IMG/VR virus record: IMGVR_UViG_3300031800_000001
Span: 1 to 64,000 of that record
Reading direction: 5' to 3' (one strand)
From: a virus
DNA: 64,000 nucleotides
Positions 44,392 to 52,280 of the stretch are shown piece by piece (position 1 is the first letter of the stretch; every line of letters starts with the position of its first letter). A program made the position numbers and the translations under genes. The notes beneath the pieces are model-generated. The model saw nothing but the letters and a program-made list of their open reading frames with translations. It was not told the DNA's origin and did no database searches.

Positions 44392-44581
44392 TTTTGCGCT
44401 TATCCTTATAGGATGCGGAAGCACCCGCGTCGTGTTTGTTGATACCAGCGCAGATATGATAAGAATTGGCCCTAATGTAACTGGAAAATGTTACATACTT
44501 AAAAACGGAGAATGGGTGCTTAGTAAGAATAAAGTTAAATTGCCAGAGGGTTGGTACGCAGGAGGTATACCCAAGGATTAA
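44357..44581 (+). CDS. Small lipoprotein, possible outer-membrane spanin
   Basis: The 74-residue product has a basic start, a hydrophobic segment and lipobox LIGC with Cys20, then a short beta-rich part. Overlap with the preceding gene and the nearby holin suggest an o-spanin-like role, but it lacks the Pro-rich stretch common in Rz1. Confidence 0.55.
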   Translation: MKSLLKNLTILSFALILIGCGSTRVVFVDTSADMIRIGPNVTGKCYILKNGEWVLSKNKVKLPEGWYAGGIPKD

Positions 44582-44609
44582 CCTACATAAAAGCTTTTAC
44601 GAGTAACGG

Positions 44610-44647
44610 GGCTATGCGGGTGTAAACACTTGCGTAGCCTTTTTTTT
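44610..44647 (+). terminator. Rho-independent terminator after the lysis-type genes
   Basis: GGCTATGC (44610-44617) pairs with GCGTAGCC (44632-44639), with inner GTGT/ACAC-like pairs, and T8 follows. Confidence 0.88.
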
Positions 44648-44670
44648 AAGGTCACTTAAGGATAATAATT

Positions 44671-45414
44671 ATGAGTGAAGAAAAAAGAACAAAAGAAGAA
44701 GTTAAGGCTGATCTTAAAGTCAAAGAGGCAGAAGTATTAAATCATCAGGCTGCAGTAAGAAAGCAGGATGCCGAAACAAGAAAGCTCCTTGCCGAAGCAG
44801 GCAAAGAAGAGATCGAGTATCAGAAAGCTTATATTGTAAGGCAAAAAGAACTGACATCCGACGAGGAGAATCATCTTTATAGATTTAATAAAGACGTTAA
44901 CTCCAACTCTGTGCAGATGTGCATGAGCAAGCTTACGCAATGGCACCGCCTAGATCCAAAATGCGATATGGAGGTTATCTTTTCGTCACCCGGAGGAAGT
45001 ATTATTGATGGTTTTGAATTATTTGATTTTCTTCAAGAAATGAGGGCCCAAGGACATAAAGTTATAACTGGCTCTTTGGGAATGGCTGCGTCTATGGCTG
45101 GGATTCTTTTGCAAGCAGGAACTCATAGATGGATAGGCCACCAAGCATGGATGATGATCCATAGAGCCGCATTTGGGGCAATTGGCAAAACATACGAAAT
45201 AGAAGACGAGGTCAAGCTGGTGAAAAGAATTGAAGAGAGATGCATTGATATCTTTGTCTCTCGTTCCAAACTAAGTAAATTGAAAATCAAAAGAAATTGG
45301 GATAGAAAAGATTGGTGGATAGACGCAGACGAATGCTTGGAGTGGGGATTGGTCGATGAAATTAAAGCAATGATGCCGGAGCACATGAGCGCTTCTAAGA
45401 AAAAGAAAAAGTGA
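44671..45414 (+). CDS. ClpP/SDH-family serine protease
   Basis: The 247-residue protein has a charged coiled-coil start (about 1-60) and a ClpP fold: FSSPGGSIIDG at 104-114, nucleophile Ser141 in GMAASMAG, His164 in MIHRA, and Asp near 214 before WWIDADECLEWGLVDEI. In phages such enzymes often mature the prohead, but a separate protease-scaffold gene is present at 48001. Its job is therefore open: lysis, host protein turnover or a second virion protease. Confidence 0.85.
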   Translation: MSEEKRTKEEVKADLKVKEAEVLNHQAAVRKQDAETRKLLAEAGKEEIEYQKAYIVRQKELTSDEENHLYRFNKDVNSNSVQMCMSKLTQWHRLDPKCDMEVIFSSPGGSIIDGFELFDFLQEMRAQGHKVITGSLGMAASMAGILLQAGTHRWIGHQAWMMIHRAAFGAIGKTYEIEDEVKLVKRIEERCIDIFVSRSKLSKLKIKRNWDRKDWWIDADECLEWGLVDEIKAMMPEHMSASKKKKK

Positions 45415-45614
45415 AAAAAAAATCCTTCAAAAAAAAGCCTCACAAAAAAAGAGATGGTAGTTGGGATACCACCGACCTCTATAGAGGCGGCGAGAACCCT
45501 TTCGATGTAGAATGGATAAAGTATTATAACTCAGTGGAAGGCCGCGACCAAATACTGTTTCTTTATACGGACAAAGAAACAAAAAAAATCATAAAGCACA
45601 GAATACTTAGATAA
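45411..45614 (+). CDS. Small basic protein, unknown function
   Basis: A 67-residue protein with a very basic N-terminus and an acidic-aromatic centre. It starts with a GTG overlapping the protease stop (GTGA). Unknown. Confidence 0.55.
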   Translation: MKKKSFKKKPHKKRDGSWDTTDLYRGGENPFDVEWIKYYNSVEGRDQILFLYTDKETKKIIKHRILR

Positions 45615-45618
45615 AATC

Positions 45619-45624
45619 GTGTAA
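45619..45624 (+). promoter_or_regulatory. GTGTAA motif
   Basis: ATCGTGTAAAGTTACACC precedes the ATG at 45634 by 9 bases; GTGTAA and TTACAC form a small palindrome. Confidence 0.35.
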
Positions 45625-45633
45625 AGTTACACC

Positions 45634-45837
45634 ATGTCAAAGCCACATGGTTGTAGCTGGAAGAGATACCCTTCGGAAGATAAGACCGTTCAGTTTTTTA
45701 TCATACTGTTCTTGATTTGTTTTATCGTGCTCATTTTCGGATTTCTTTGTGTAAATACAAAAGATGAAAATCCTAAAGAAACTAAGGGAGAAAACAGGGA
45801 GCCTCCTGAAACGAACATCAAACTTCCTAAACGATAA
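45634..45837 (+). CDS. Small membrane protein
   Basis: A 67-residue protein with one span at about 21-40 (FFIILFLICFIVLIFGFLCV) and a charged, Pro-rich C-terminal tail. Nested with the next gene (74-base overlap), as in spanin pairs. Function unknown. Confidence 0.55.
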   Translation: MSKPHGCSWKRYPSEDKTVQFFIILFLICFIVLIFGFLCVNTKDENPKETKGENREPPETNIKLPKR

Positions 45838-46237
45838 CATAAAATCCATATACGCAGTATTAGTTACTGCAATTCTTTTTACAGGATTAGGGTTAAAATA
45901 TCAGTCCGACTACGCAATTAGACTTTTAGAAATCCAAAAAGACTTCATCACTATTGAAGAAAATCTAAATTTATATAAGCTGGTCAACAAAGAACAATCA
46001 GATTTTATTAATTTCCAAGGCGAGGCAAATCATAGCCTAAGAAAATTAAATGCCAATCAGAAGGATACCCTACAACGAGCTAGCGAGGTTATTTACGAAC
46101 TCACCAACGAGCTCACCTACCGACAGGCCTTTATTCAAAAATTAGTAGAGTATTTAAAAAGCATAAAAGAGTGGCCCCCAAAAAACATGGCACCACCGGA
46201 GCGGCCTAAGCCAACCGACCCAGACAAATGGACATAG
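45764..46237 (+). CDS. Membrane-anchored coiled-coil protein, spanin-like
   Basis: A 157-residue protein with a basic start, one span at about 28-44, a long periplasmic-type coiled coil (55-135) and a Pro-rich end. This is the inner-membrane spanin (Rz) form. The start lies inside the previous gene. Confidence 0.55.
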   Translation: MKILKKLREKTGSLLKRTSNFLNDNIKSIYAVLVTAILFTGLGLKYQSDYAIRLLEIQKDFITIEENLNLYKLVNKEQSDFINFQGEANHSLRKLNANQKDTLQRASEVIYELTNELTYRQAFIQKLVEYLKSIKEWPPKNMAPPERPKPTDPDKWT

Positions 46238-46246
46238 GGGATCGCG

Positions 46247-46507
46247 ATGAAAAAACTTGCGATCCTCGACGAGTCACGATCTTATAGGTGGTGGGACAAA
46301 GAAACAACCACCTATGCTTTCCAAACTAAAAATGGAGACTGGTGGGTTATGCGCCCAGAGAAGAAATCTTCTCAAAAGAAAAAGATCGTTGCAAAGAAAA
46401 AAAGCGAATCTACAGTTTGCGGCAACAGCGTCACGCTAACGGTCATCGGGTTTGCACTAGGAGTCAGCCTTGCTTTAAATTTAATTTTTTTATTATGGGG
46501 AAACTAA
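46247..46507 (+). CDS. Small protein with C-terminal membrane span
   Basis: An 86-residue protein: Trp-rich N-terminal half (YRWWDKETTTYAF), Lys-rich linker, then one span at about 62-84. It overlaps the lipoprotein gene by 13 bases. Unknown. Confidence 0.55.
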   Translation: MKKLAILDESRSYRWWDKETTTYAFQTKNGDWWVMRPEKKSSQKKKIVAKKKSESTVCGNSVTLTVIGFALGVSLALNLIFLLWGN

Positions 46508-47004
46508 GAAGAACTACACTTTGGGTGATGGCGATATGCTTATTGAATGTAAGCTGTGTCGTTTTCCATCCCGAGCAGTTTCAAAGAGATGAACTAGGAT
46601 ACTATATTAATCACTACAACGCCTGCGGTCCAGTCGCCTTAGAGAAGGCGTTTGAAGCGTTGGGGGACGAGAACGAAAGCAGAGTCGAAATAAGCAGGAA
46701 AATACAAGACAAGGGAAATTCTTTAAGGACACTTCTTTCTTTGCTTCACTATGACGGCCTATTGGTAACTTTACCAAAAGAGATAAAAACCGCGTGCAAA
46801 GAACATGGGTATAAGGTTATAGAGCTTAATAACCTAGACGAGTTAAAAGAGAAAGACGTGGCCCTTGTTTTAGTTTGGGGAAGGATTTTTAAGAGAGAAG
46901 CTCATTGGGTAGTCTTTCCGATAGATAACGAATTTAGGAAGCTCAAAGAGTGGTATGGAGAATACACTGAAATAGGCAAAATTTACCTGTTAAAAAAAAT
47001 ATAA
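46495..47004 (+). CDS. Lipoprotein with papain/C39-like peptidase domain
   Basis: The 169-residue product has a signal ending LNVSC with lipidated Cys21. NACGPVALEKAF then puts the nucleophile at Cys44, and REAHWVVF puts a His at 137, the Cys-His order of C39 and related bacteriocin-type peptidases. A longer upstream frame exists, but only the ATG at 46495 gives the signal peptide. An envelope role (processing, immunity or lysis) is inferred from the signal. Confidence 0.6.
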   Translation: MGKLRRTTLWVMAICLLNVSCVVFHPEQFQRDELGYYINHYNACGPVALEKAFEALGDENESRVEISRKIQDKGNSLRTLLSLLHYDGLLVTLPKEIKTACKEHGYKVIELNNLDELKEKDVALVLVWGRIFKREAHWVVFPIDNEFRKLKEWYGEYTEIGKIYLLKKI

Positions 47005-47026
47005 TTTTTAATATCTAGTCATTTTT

Positions 47027-47032
47027 GTGTAA
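47027..47032 (+). promoter_or_regulatory. GTGTAA motif ahead of the head genes
   Basis: ATTTTTGTGTAATATGAATTAG lies 35 bases before the ATG at 47068. Confidence 0.35.
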
Positions 47033-47067
47033 TATGAATTAGTAGTCCGAATTGCATTGCCTCAAAA

Positions 47068-47625
47068 ATGAAAAATAAATTCTTTATCACCAAAAAGAAA
47101 CAGGAAACCTACTCCAAGCTTTGGGAAAAGGTTAACGAACCTACCATTGCGGAAGCTGACAAAAAGGCCGGGTACCCTCCTAAAGATAAAAAGGACGGCA
47201 AGAAAGGAGACAAAAAGGAAGATAAAAAAGAAAAAGGCAAAGATGGCAAGAAGCTCCCGCCGTGGCTAAACAAAAAGAAATCCAACTCCACTCTGTCTCA
47301 ACAAGAGGCTATAGATTATTCTAGTAAGATAATTGGGGCTTTAAGAAAAAAACAGAAAGATCACAACTCCGAATTTAATACGAAAGCTCAATTTTCAAAA
47401 ATAAAAGAAGCATACAGGCGGGGTGTCAATTTGCGCCCAAAAGGCTCAAAAAAAACATGTAACCAATGGGGGATGGCTAATGTTAATGCTTTTTTAGAGA
47501 AGGTGGAAGAACTAAATTTTGAAAAAGCCGACCAAGACATCAAGAAATACAACATAAAGGTAAGATTCAATGACTTAGAAGATCTGTATTTAGAAGAGTA
47601 TTCCCCAATTAATAAGGTGTATTAA
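47068..47625 (+). CDS. Lys-rich protein, probable virion component
   Basis: A 185-residue protein with a Lys/Asp/Gly-rich linker at about 35-75, a helical core and an EAYRRGVNLRP block. Similar YRRG motifs occur in small phage and marine proteins of unknown role. Its place before the capsid genes suggests a virion or DNA-binding role. Confidence 0.55.
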   Translation: MKNKFFITKKKQETYSKLWEKVNEPTIAEADKKAGYPPKDKKDGKKGDKKEDKKEKGKDGKKLPPWLNKKKSNSTLSQQEAIDYSSKIIGALRKKQKDHNSEFNTKAQFSKIKEAYRRGVNLRPKGSKKTCNQWGMANVNAFLEKVEELNFEKADQDIKKYNIKVRFNDLEDLYLEEYSPINKVY

Positions 47626-47645
47626 TAAGAAGAGGGTATTTTATT

Positions 47646-47996
47646 ATGGCAAGAAAAGAAAGCGATTTCAGACAGGACGGCCTCCCGGCGGGGGTAAGTT
47701 ATGCATACAAGAAGGGAACAGATATTAGTTCCGCAGCGGATGTGGTTTCCGCGCCGTCGGTGAGCACTGATTCAATTGTGGTGACAGATATCGTTGTAAG
47801 CAAGGGGACGGCTGGAACGGTAACCGTGCAGGATGGAGCGACAGAAATTGCGGATTTATACGTGGCTGCAGGAGGGGTTAACTCGGCAAACTTATCCGGC
47901 CCGCTTAAGTTAACAGCTGGAAACGCGTTAAAAATGAAGCTGAACAACACGAACACCAATTATTCTATTTTAGTAACTTATTATCTACAATCATAA
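47646..47996 (+). CDS. Beta-rich virion protein, decoration-type
   Basis: A 116-residue Ser/Thr/Val-rich protein with alternating strands (DSIVVTDIVVSKGTAGTVTV), as in small jelly-roll or decoration proteins. Role inferred from composition and place. Confidence 0.5.
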   Translation: MARKESDFRQDGLPAGVSYAYKKGTDISSAADVVSAPSVSTDSIVVTDIVVSKGTAGTVTVQDGATEIADLYVAAGGVNSANLSGPLKLTAGNALKMKLNNTNTNYSILVTYYLQS

Positions 47997-48000
47997 GCCA

Positions 48001-49530
48001 ATGAAAAAATTCAAACACACTACGCTATTTAGCTCGGTCATAAGGCCCTTAGTGTCAGAGGAGAAGGACAAGTACCTCGCCTTGGCGAGCTCGTTAGATG
48101 TAGCAAACTTCATCCCAGAAATTGACACCGCCAAAAACATTGACCTTCTTCCCATTGCTTTCAATGCCTGTGTAGCCAATAGGGTCAACAGGAACGGGGA
48201 CGTCATTGACACGGAAACGGCTATAGAAATTTTTGAATCGTTCATTAATAAACCTATAAATGTTGAACACAACAGGCAAAGAGTAATAGGCACTATCCTT
48301 ACCGCTGGATTCAGTGAGTTTGGAACGGATGCCCCAGTAGAGAAGGACAAGGTGGCAAATGCTAGCGGGCCATTCAACATTACCCTCGGTGGAATAGTGT
48401 GGAAAGTAGTAAATAATGAATTGTCTGATATTATAGAAGAATCAAACGACCCGACAAGCGAGCACTTCATGAAAATTTCAGCAAGTTGGGAGTTAGGTTT
48501 CACAGACTACAACTTATTGGTTCTAGCAGGAGAAGAGAAGAATATCGAAAACGCGGTTCTCATTGACGACCCAGAGCAGATAAAATCATTGAAAGAAAAT
48601 TTAAAAATTTTTGGCGGATCAGGAAAGCTTGATGACGGTAGATTCATTTACCGCAAAGTAATCAACACGGTCATTCCCCTTGGGATAGGACTTACGGAAA
48701 CTCCAGCGGCGGATGTGAAAGGTGTCTTCGTCAGAAAAGAGAAAGCAAGGGAAAATCTTGCCGAAAACAGGGAGATTATCCCAGAAACCAAAAATAAAGA
48801 AAATATTTCACAAACCAATATAAACAATGTAATCAAAGAAAAGAGACTAGCTATGAAAATAAACAGTTTGAAAGATATCACTGATGAGAGCTTACAGGAA
48901 GTTTCCGCTTCTGCTATCACTGATTTTATCAAAACGGAACTCCAAGAATCTGTCGACAAGTTTGAGGCCGAAAAAACCGAACTTAACGAGTCACTAAAGG
49001 CAGCCAGAGAGGCCAATGAGAAAATCGAAAAAGCAGAAAAGAACACCCATGAGGAGCTCAATACCCTCAAGACCGAAATTGCCAAACTCGTCGAAGACAA
49101 AGAGGCGAAGGAGGCCGAAGAGAAGTTTAACCAACGTATGGCCCACATGGACGATGTCTATGAGCTTAACGACGAAGATCGTGAAGTTATTGCGTCAGAC
49201 GTAAAGGATTTGGATGATAATGGGTTCGAGACATACCAGAAGAAGATGTCTACCCTTATTCGTCACAAAAATAAAGAATTGCTGGCTGAAGAAGTCGAAG
49301 CGCAAGAAGTTGCCGTAGCGGCAGAGCCCAAGGTTGAAAAGGAGGCTACGTCTTCCGAAATCAACGCGAAACAGGAGTCCGAGGATACCGAGGAAGCTGT
49401 TGAACAGGCTTTGGAAAACGCTGAAGCGGAAGCGTCTACGGTTCCCGTTTCTACACCAGCAGAAGAGCCCACTGTTCATGACAAGTTCAAGAGAGCTTTT
49501 GATGTGGACCAATGGGAATTGAAAGAGTAA
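48001..49530 (+). CDS. Prohead protease fused to scaffold
   Basis: The 509-residue protein has a protease part (about 1-260) with FNACVANRVNRNGDVID, INVEHN (His) and HFMKISASWELGF (Ser), matching phage maturation proteases of the S14/S78-like group. A charged coiled coil (about 285-420) and an acidic tail form the scaffold part. An internal ATG at 48853, right at the joint, could make a scaffold-only product, as in lambda C/Nu3; the ribosome site there is weak. Confidence 0.75.
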   Translation: MKKFKHTTLFSSVIRPLVSEEKDKYLALASSLDVANFIPEIDTAKNIDLLPIAFNACVANRVNRNGDVIDTETAIEIFESFINKPINVEHNRQRVIGTILTAGFSEFGTDAPVEKDKVANASGPFNITLGGIVWKVVNNELSDIIEESNDPTSEHFMKISASWELGFTDYNLLVLAGEEKNIENAVLIDDPEQIKSLKENLKIFGGSGKLDDGRFIYRKVINTVIPLGIGLTETPAADVKGVFVRKEKARENLAENREIIPETKNKENISQTNINNVIKEKRLAMKINSLKDITDESLQEVSASAITDFIKTELQESVDKFEAEKTELNESLKAAREANEKIEKAEKNTHEELNTLKTEIAKLVEDKEAKEAEEKFNQRMAHMDDVYELNDEDREVIASDVKDLDDNGFETYQKKMSTLIRHKNKELLAEEVEAQEVAVAAEPKVEKEATSSEINAKQESEDTEEAVEQALENAEAEASTVPVSTPAEEPTVHDKFKRAFDVDQWELKE

Positions 49531-49565
49531 TTAAATTTTACATTAAATAAAGGAGAAAATAAATT

Positions 49566-50129
49566 ATGGCTATTAATCTAAAACCATTTAGAATTTACGA
49601 TGAGCATGATGTTATCAATCTTTACGCCTATAGTGGAGCTATTGGCGTAAGCGCAGGTGACAAAATCCCTCGTGGATCAATTGTTAAAGTAGTTCAGGGG
49701 TGGGATAATACATCCGAACCTGTTGAAATGCTTGGAAGCCCCGGCGCTTCCTACGACGGCACTGTTTCGCAGAGATACGGAACAGTAGCGAAGGTCGCCC
49801 TTGCGTCAAGCGGTAACGTTGCCCTAGGCATGATGCTGCACGACATCCAAGAGGTCGATGAAAACGGAGAATTACTGAAGTTCCATCCCCGCAAGGCGGC
49901 TGAAATGGAAGTGGTGCTCAGCGGACAATCCGTTCCTGTGGTAACCAGAGGAGTATTCCTATACACTGGAGACACAATCGGAACAGTTGAATACGCCAAC
50001 ACGAAGCTCTATACTGCTGACGACGGCGAAATTACAACGCTAAATCAGGACAGCGCTAACCACTTGGTTGGCAAATCACTCGGGGTCAGTGACGTCGATG
50101 GTTACCTCCTGATCAAACTGGAACTTTAA
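49566..50129 (+). CDS. Capsid decoration/stabilising-type protein
   Basis: A 187-residue beta-rich protein lying between the scaffold fusion and the major capsid gene, the usual place of head-decoration proteins. AAAGGAGAAAATAAATT precedes the ATG. Its codon use (CGT, GGT, CTT) is closer to the capsid gene than to neighbours, suggesting high expression. Confidence 0.65.
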   Translation: MAINLKPFRIYDEHDVINLYAYSGAIGVSAGDKIPRGSIVKVVQGWDNTSEPVEMLGSPGASYDGTVSQRYGTVAKVALASSGNVALGMMLHDIQEVDENGELLKFHPRKAAEMEVVLSGQSVPVVTRGVFLYTGDTIGTVEYANTKLYTADDGEITTLNQDSANHLVGKSLGVSDVDGYLLIKLEL

Positions 50130-50154
50130 TACTAAATAAGAGAGGAAATTTACT

Positions 50155-51333
50155 ATGAAGCTTAAATTAAAAGAAACACCGGAACAAGTAGAGCTCGTAA
50201 GAGCCCTTGGCTCTAGAAATCCTGCGATTTCTCAAGAAGCCAACGAGGCTTTTGCTGCGTTTATCGGTCCCGTCGTGAGTAAGGTCCTGAATGAAGCTGG
50301 AACTTCTAGCGCCATTTATACCGATACCGTATTCGACGAAGACGATCACCCGAGCTACCCACTTGACCTATATTACAATACGGACAAGGGCTTTATCAGC
50401 GTTTGGTCCCAAGACGTTGCTGGCGGTCTTCCGTCATCCAACGCGATGGTTCCGATCCAAGAGTTGAAGCTCATGACTTACCGTCTTGACAGTGCTGTTC
50501 ACCTTCACAAACGTTATGCGCGCAAAGCGCGTTTGGACGTCGTGGCGAAGGCTATTGAGCGCATGGCGCAAGAGGTACTTCTTAAACAAGAGCGCAACGC
50601 ATGGTCAGTGATCATGAAGGCCCTCGCAGAGGGAGCCACGAAGAATGGCCGCTCTGTTGCTGCTGGAACAGGCGGATCTCTTCGTCACGTGTTGACTTCG
50701 AGAAACACTGGCGCAACAGCTGAGTTCAGACTGTCTGACCTCAACGACTTGCTGACCAGAGTTAAGAGAATCAACGTCGGTTTTGCTGGTGGTACCCCCG
50801 CTGGCTTGATGGGCAGAGGTTTGACTGATCTGTGGATGAGCCCCGAAGTGATGGCCCAAGTTCGTGCCTTTGCGTTTAACGCAATTCGTACTGACTCTGG
50901 CGCAACCGCCACGAATGCTCAGAATATGCCGGATGCGGCACGGATGGGAGTTTGGAGCTCCGCCGGAATGTCTGAGATTTATGGAGTGTCACTGCATGAG
51001 CTCATCGAGCTTGGTCTTAACGAAAGATACAACGCGCTGTTTGAGACGTTCTTTGACAGTGTTGGCTCTGCTGCCACGAACCTTGACGGTTCCACGAACA
51101 GCATTTCCAACTTCGCGACAGCCTCCCATCAAGTTCTTGTTGGGTTGGATCTGAGCCGCGAGTCGTTTGTTCGTCCAGTTGCTCGTCAGGCTGAAAGTGG
51201 TGGAACGTTCACGGCATTGCCCGATGACCAATTCTACGCCACTCGCGCTGACAAAACAGGCTGGTATGGCTTCCTTGAGGAAGGCAGACTCTGCTTGGAT
51301 GGACGCGCAGTCGTTGGACTGATTCTGGGCTAA
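50155..51333 (+). CDS. Major capsid protein
   Basis: The 392-residue protein follows protease-scaffold and decoration genes and precedes a strong terminator. Helix and beta pattern (long spine-like helix near 120-160, Gly-rich and Ala-rich domains later) fits an HK97-type shell protein. Arg codons are mostly CGT/CGC here but AGA in flanking late genes, in line with very high expression. Confidence 0.82.
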   Translation: MKLKLKETPEQVELVRALGSRNPAISQEANEAFAAFIGPVVSKVLNEAGTSSAIYTDTVFDEDDHPSYPLDLYYNTDKGFISVWSQDVAGGLPSSNAMVPIQELKLMTYRLDSAVHLHKRYARKARLDVVAKAIERMAQEVLLKQERNAWSVIMKALAEGATKNGRSVAAGTGGSLRHVLTSRNTGATAEFRLSDLNDLLTRVKRINVGFAGGTPAGLMGRGLTDLWMSPEVMAQVRAFAFNAIRTDSGATATNAQNMPDAARMGVWSSAGMSEIYGVSLHELIELGLNERYNALFETFFDSVGSAATNLDGSTNSISNFATASHQVLVGLDLSRESFVRPVARQAESGGTFTALPDDQFYATRADKTGWYGFLEEGRLCLDGRAVVGLILG

Positions 51334-51350
51334 TTGTTCGGAATAAATTT

Positions 51351-51382
51351 AAGGCCCGGGGGTTTCTCTCCGGGCCTTTTTT
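51351..51382 (+). terminator. Rho-independent terminator after the major capsid gene
   Basis: AAGGCCCGGG and CTCCGGGCCTT pair and T6 follows, 18 bases after the capsid stop. Confidence 0.92.
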
Positions 51383-51383
51383 C

Positions 51384-51389
51384 GTGTAA
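51384..51389 (+). promoter_or_regulatory. GTGTAA motif directly after the capsid terminator
   Basis: TTTTTTCGTGTAACCCTAAG overlaps the end of the terminator; the next ATG is at 51410 with AAGTAAGGAAAAAGG upstream. Confidence 0.35.
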
Positions 51390-51409
51390 CCCTAAGTAAG
51401 GAAAAAGGT

Positions 51410-51835
51410 ATGAAAAGGAAAAAAAATAACACGGAAAAACCTAAGGCTTCCAAGGCAAAAACGCAAAAAAAACCCCGTAAACCTTCTGAATTATCCCAAA
51501 CCCATGGGAGAACAGAAGAACCAGAATTCCAACCCACGACGCTAGATCAAATTTGGGGGGATACGGGAAATGATAAATACGGTACGCTAGACGAAGAAGA
51601 GTATCAAAAAGAATTAGACGAGTTTTCTCTCACAGACCTCCACGCACACGCGTCACAAGTGGGTATAATTCCCATCGACAGCAGAGACATGCTGGAAAGA
51701 AGGCTTGTGAAAGAATTCAACAAACATGTAAACGTCTACAGAAAGCCATACGTCGGATCTTCTACGCCAACTAAGGAAGAAGAAATGAAACGAATCCCCA
51801 AAAAAGTGTGGGATATTTTAAAAGAAGGTAGATAA
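51410..51835 (+). CDS. Charged protein with SAP/Rho-N-like C-terminal motif
   Basis: A 141-residue protein: Lys-rich disordered start, acidic middle, then FSLTDLHAHASQVGI....SRDMLERRLVKEF near 80-110, a helix-extended-helix that resembles SAP or Rho N-terminal motifs. A head-completion or DNA-binding role is possible. Confidence 0.55.
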   Translation: MKRKKNNTEKPKASKAKTQKKPRKPSELSQTHGRTEEPEFQPTTLDQIWGDTGNDKYGTLDEEEYQKELDEFSLTDLHAHASQVGIIPIDSRDMLERRLVKEFNKHVNVYRKPYVGSSTPTKEEEMKRIPKKVWDILKEGR

Positions 51836-51883
51836 TCTTTTGGATAAGGTTTCGCTTTCTTTCTATTATATTAGGAACAGACC

Positions 51884-52270
51884 ATGGCGACTACTTATGA
51901 CATTACCCTTGTGCAGGGAGAAACCTTAGATCTTCGATTTAAGGTCACAGATTCCGATTCTATTCCAATAAATTTAAGCGGATATTCAGCAAGAGGTGTG
52001 GCCCGAATGGGTTATGGAAACACTGGTATACTGTTGAATCTAAATCCGAAGGTAGTTTCTGGAAGCGACGATGATGCCACCCTTGGCGCAAGTGGGTTTA
52101 TTGACGTTTATATTAGGCCAACCGATACCTCCGGCGTGCCCGTGGTACAGGGGGTGTATGATGTAGAAAAATATCTAACCGTTCCTATTGCGTCAGGAGA
52201 TTGGGAGGCTGAAAAAGTGGTAAAAGGATATTTTAATGTCGTTCCAGAAGTGACAATATCACTACAGTAG
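51884..52270 (+). CDS. Beta-sandwich virion protein
   Basis: A 128-residue protein beginning TYDITLVQGETLDLRFKVTDSD, a pattern common in Ig-like or BppU-N-like phage baseplate and fibre-base proteins. It sits directly before the large fibre gene, so it may join fibre to tail. Inference from pattern and place. Confidence 0.6.
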   Translation: MATTYDITLVQGETLDLRFKVTDSDSIPINLSGYSARGVARMGYGNTGILLNLNPKVVSGSDDDATLGASGFIDVYIRPTDTSGVPVVQGVYDVEKYLTVPIASGDWEAEKVVKGYFNVVPEVTISLQ

Positions 52271-52280
52271 GGAACGATAA

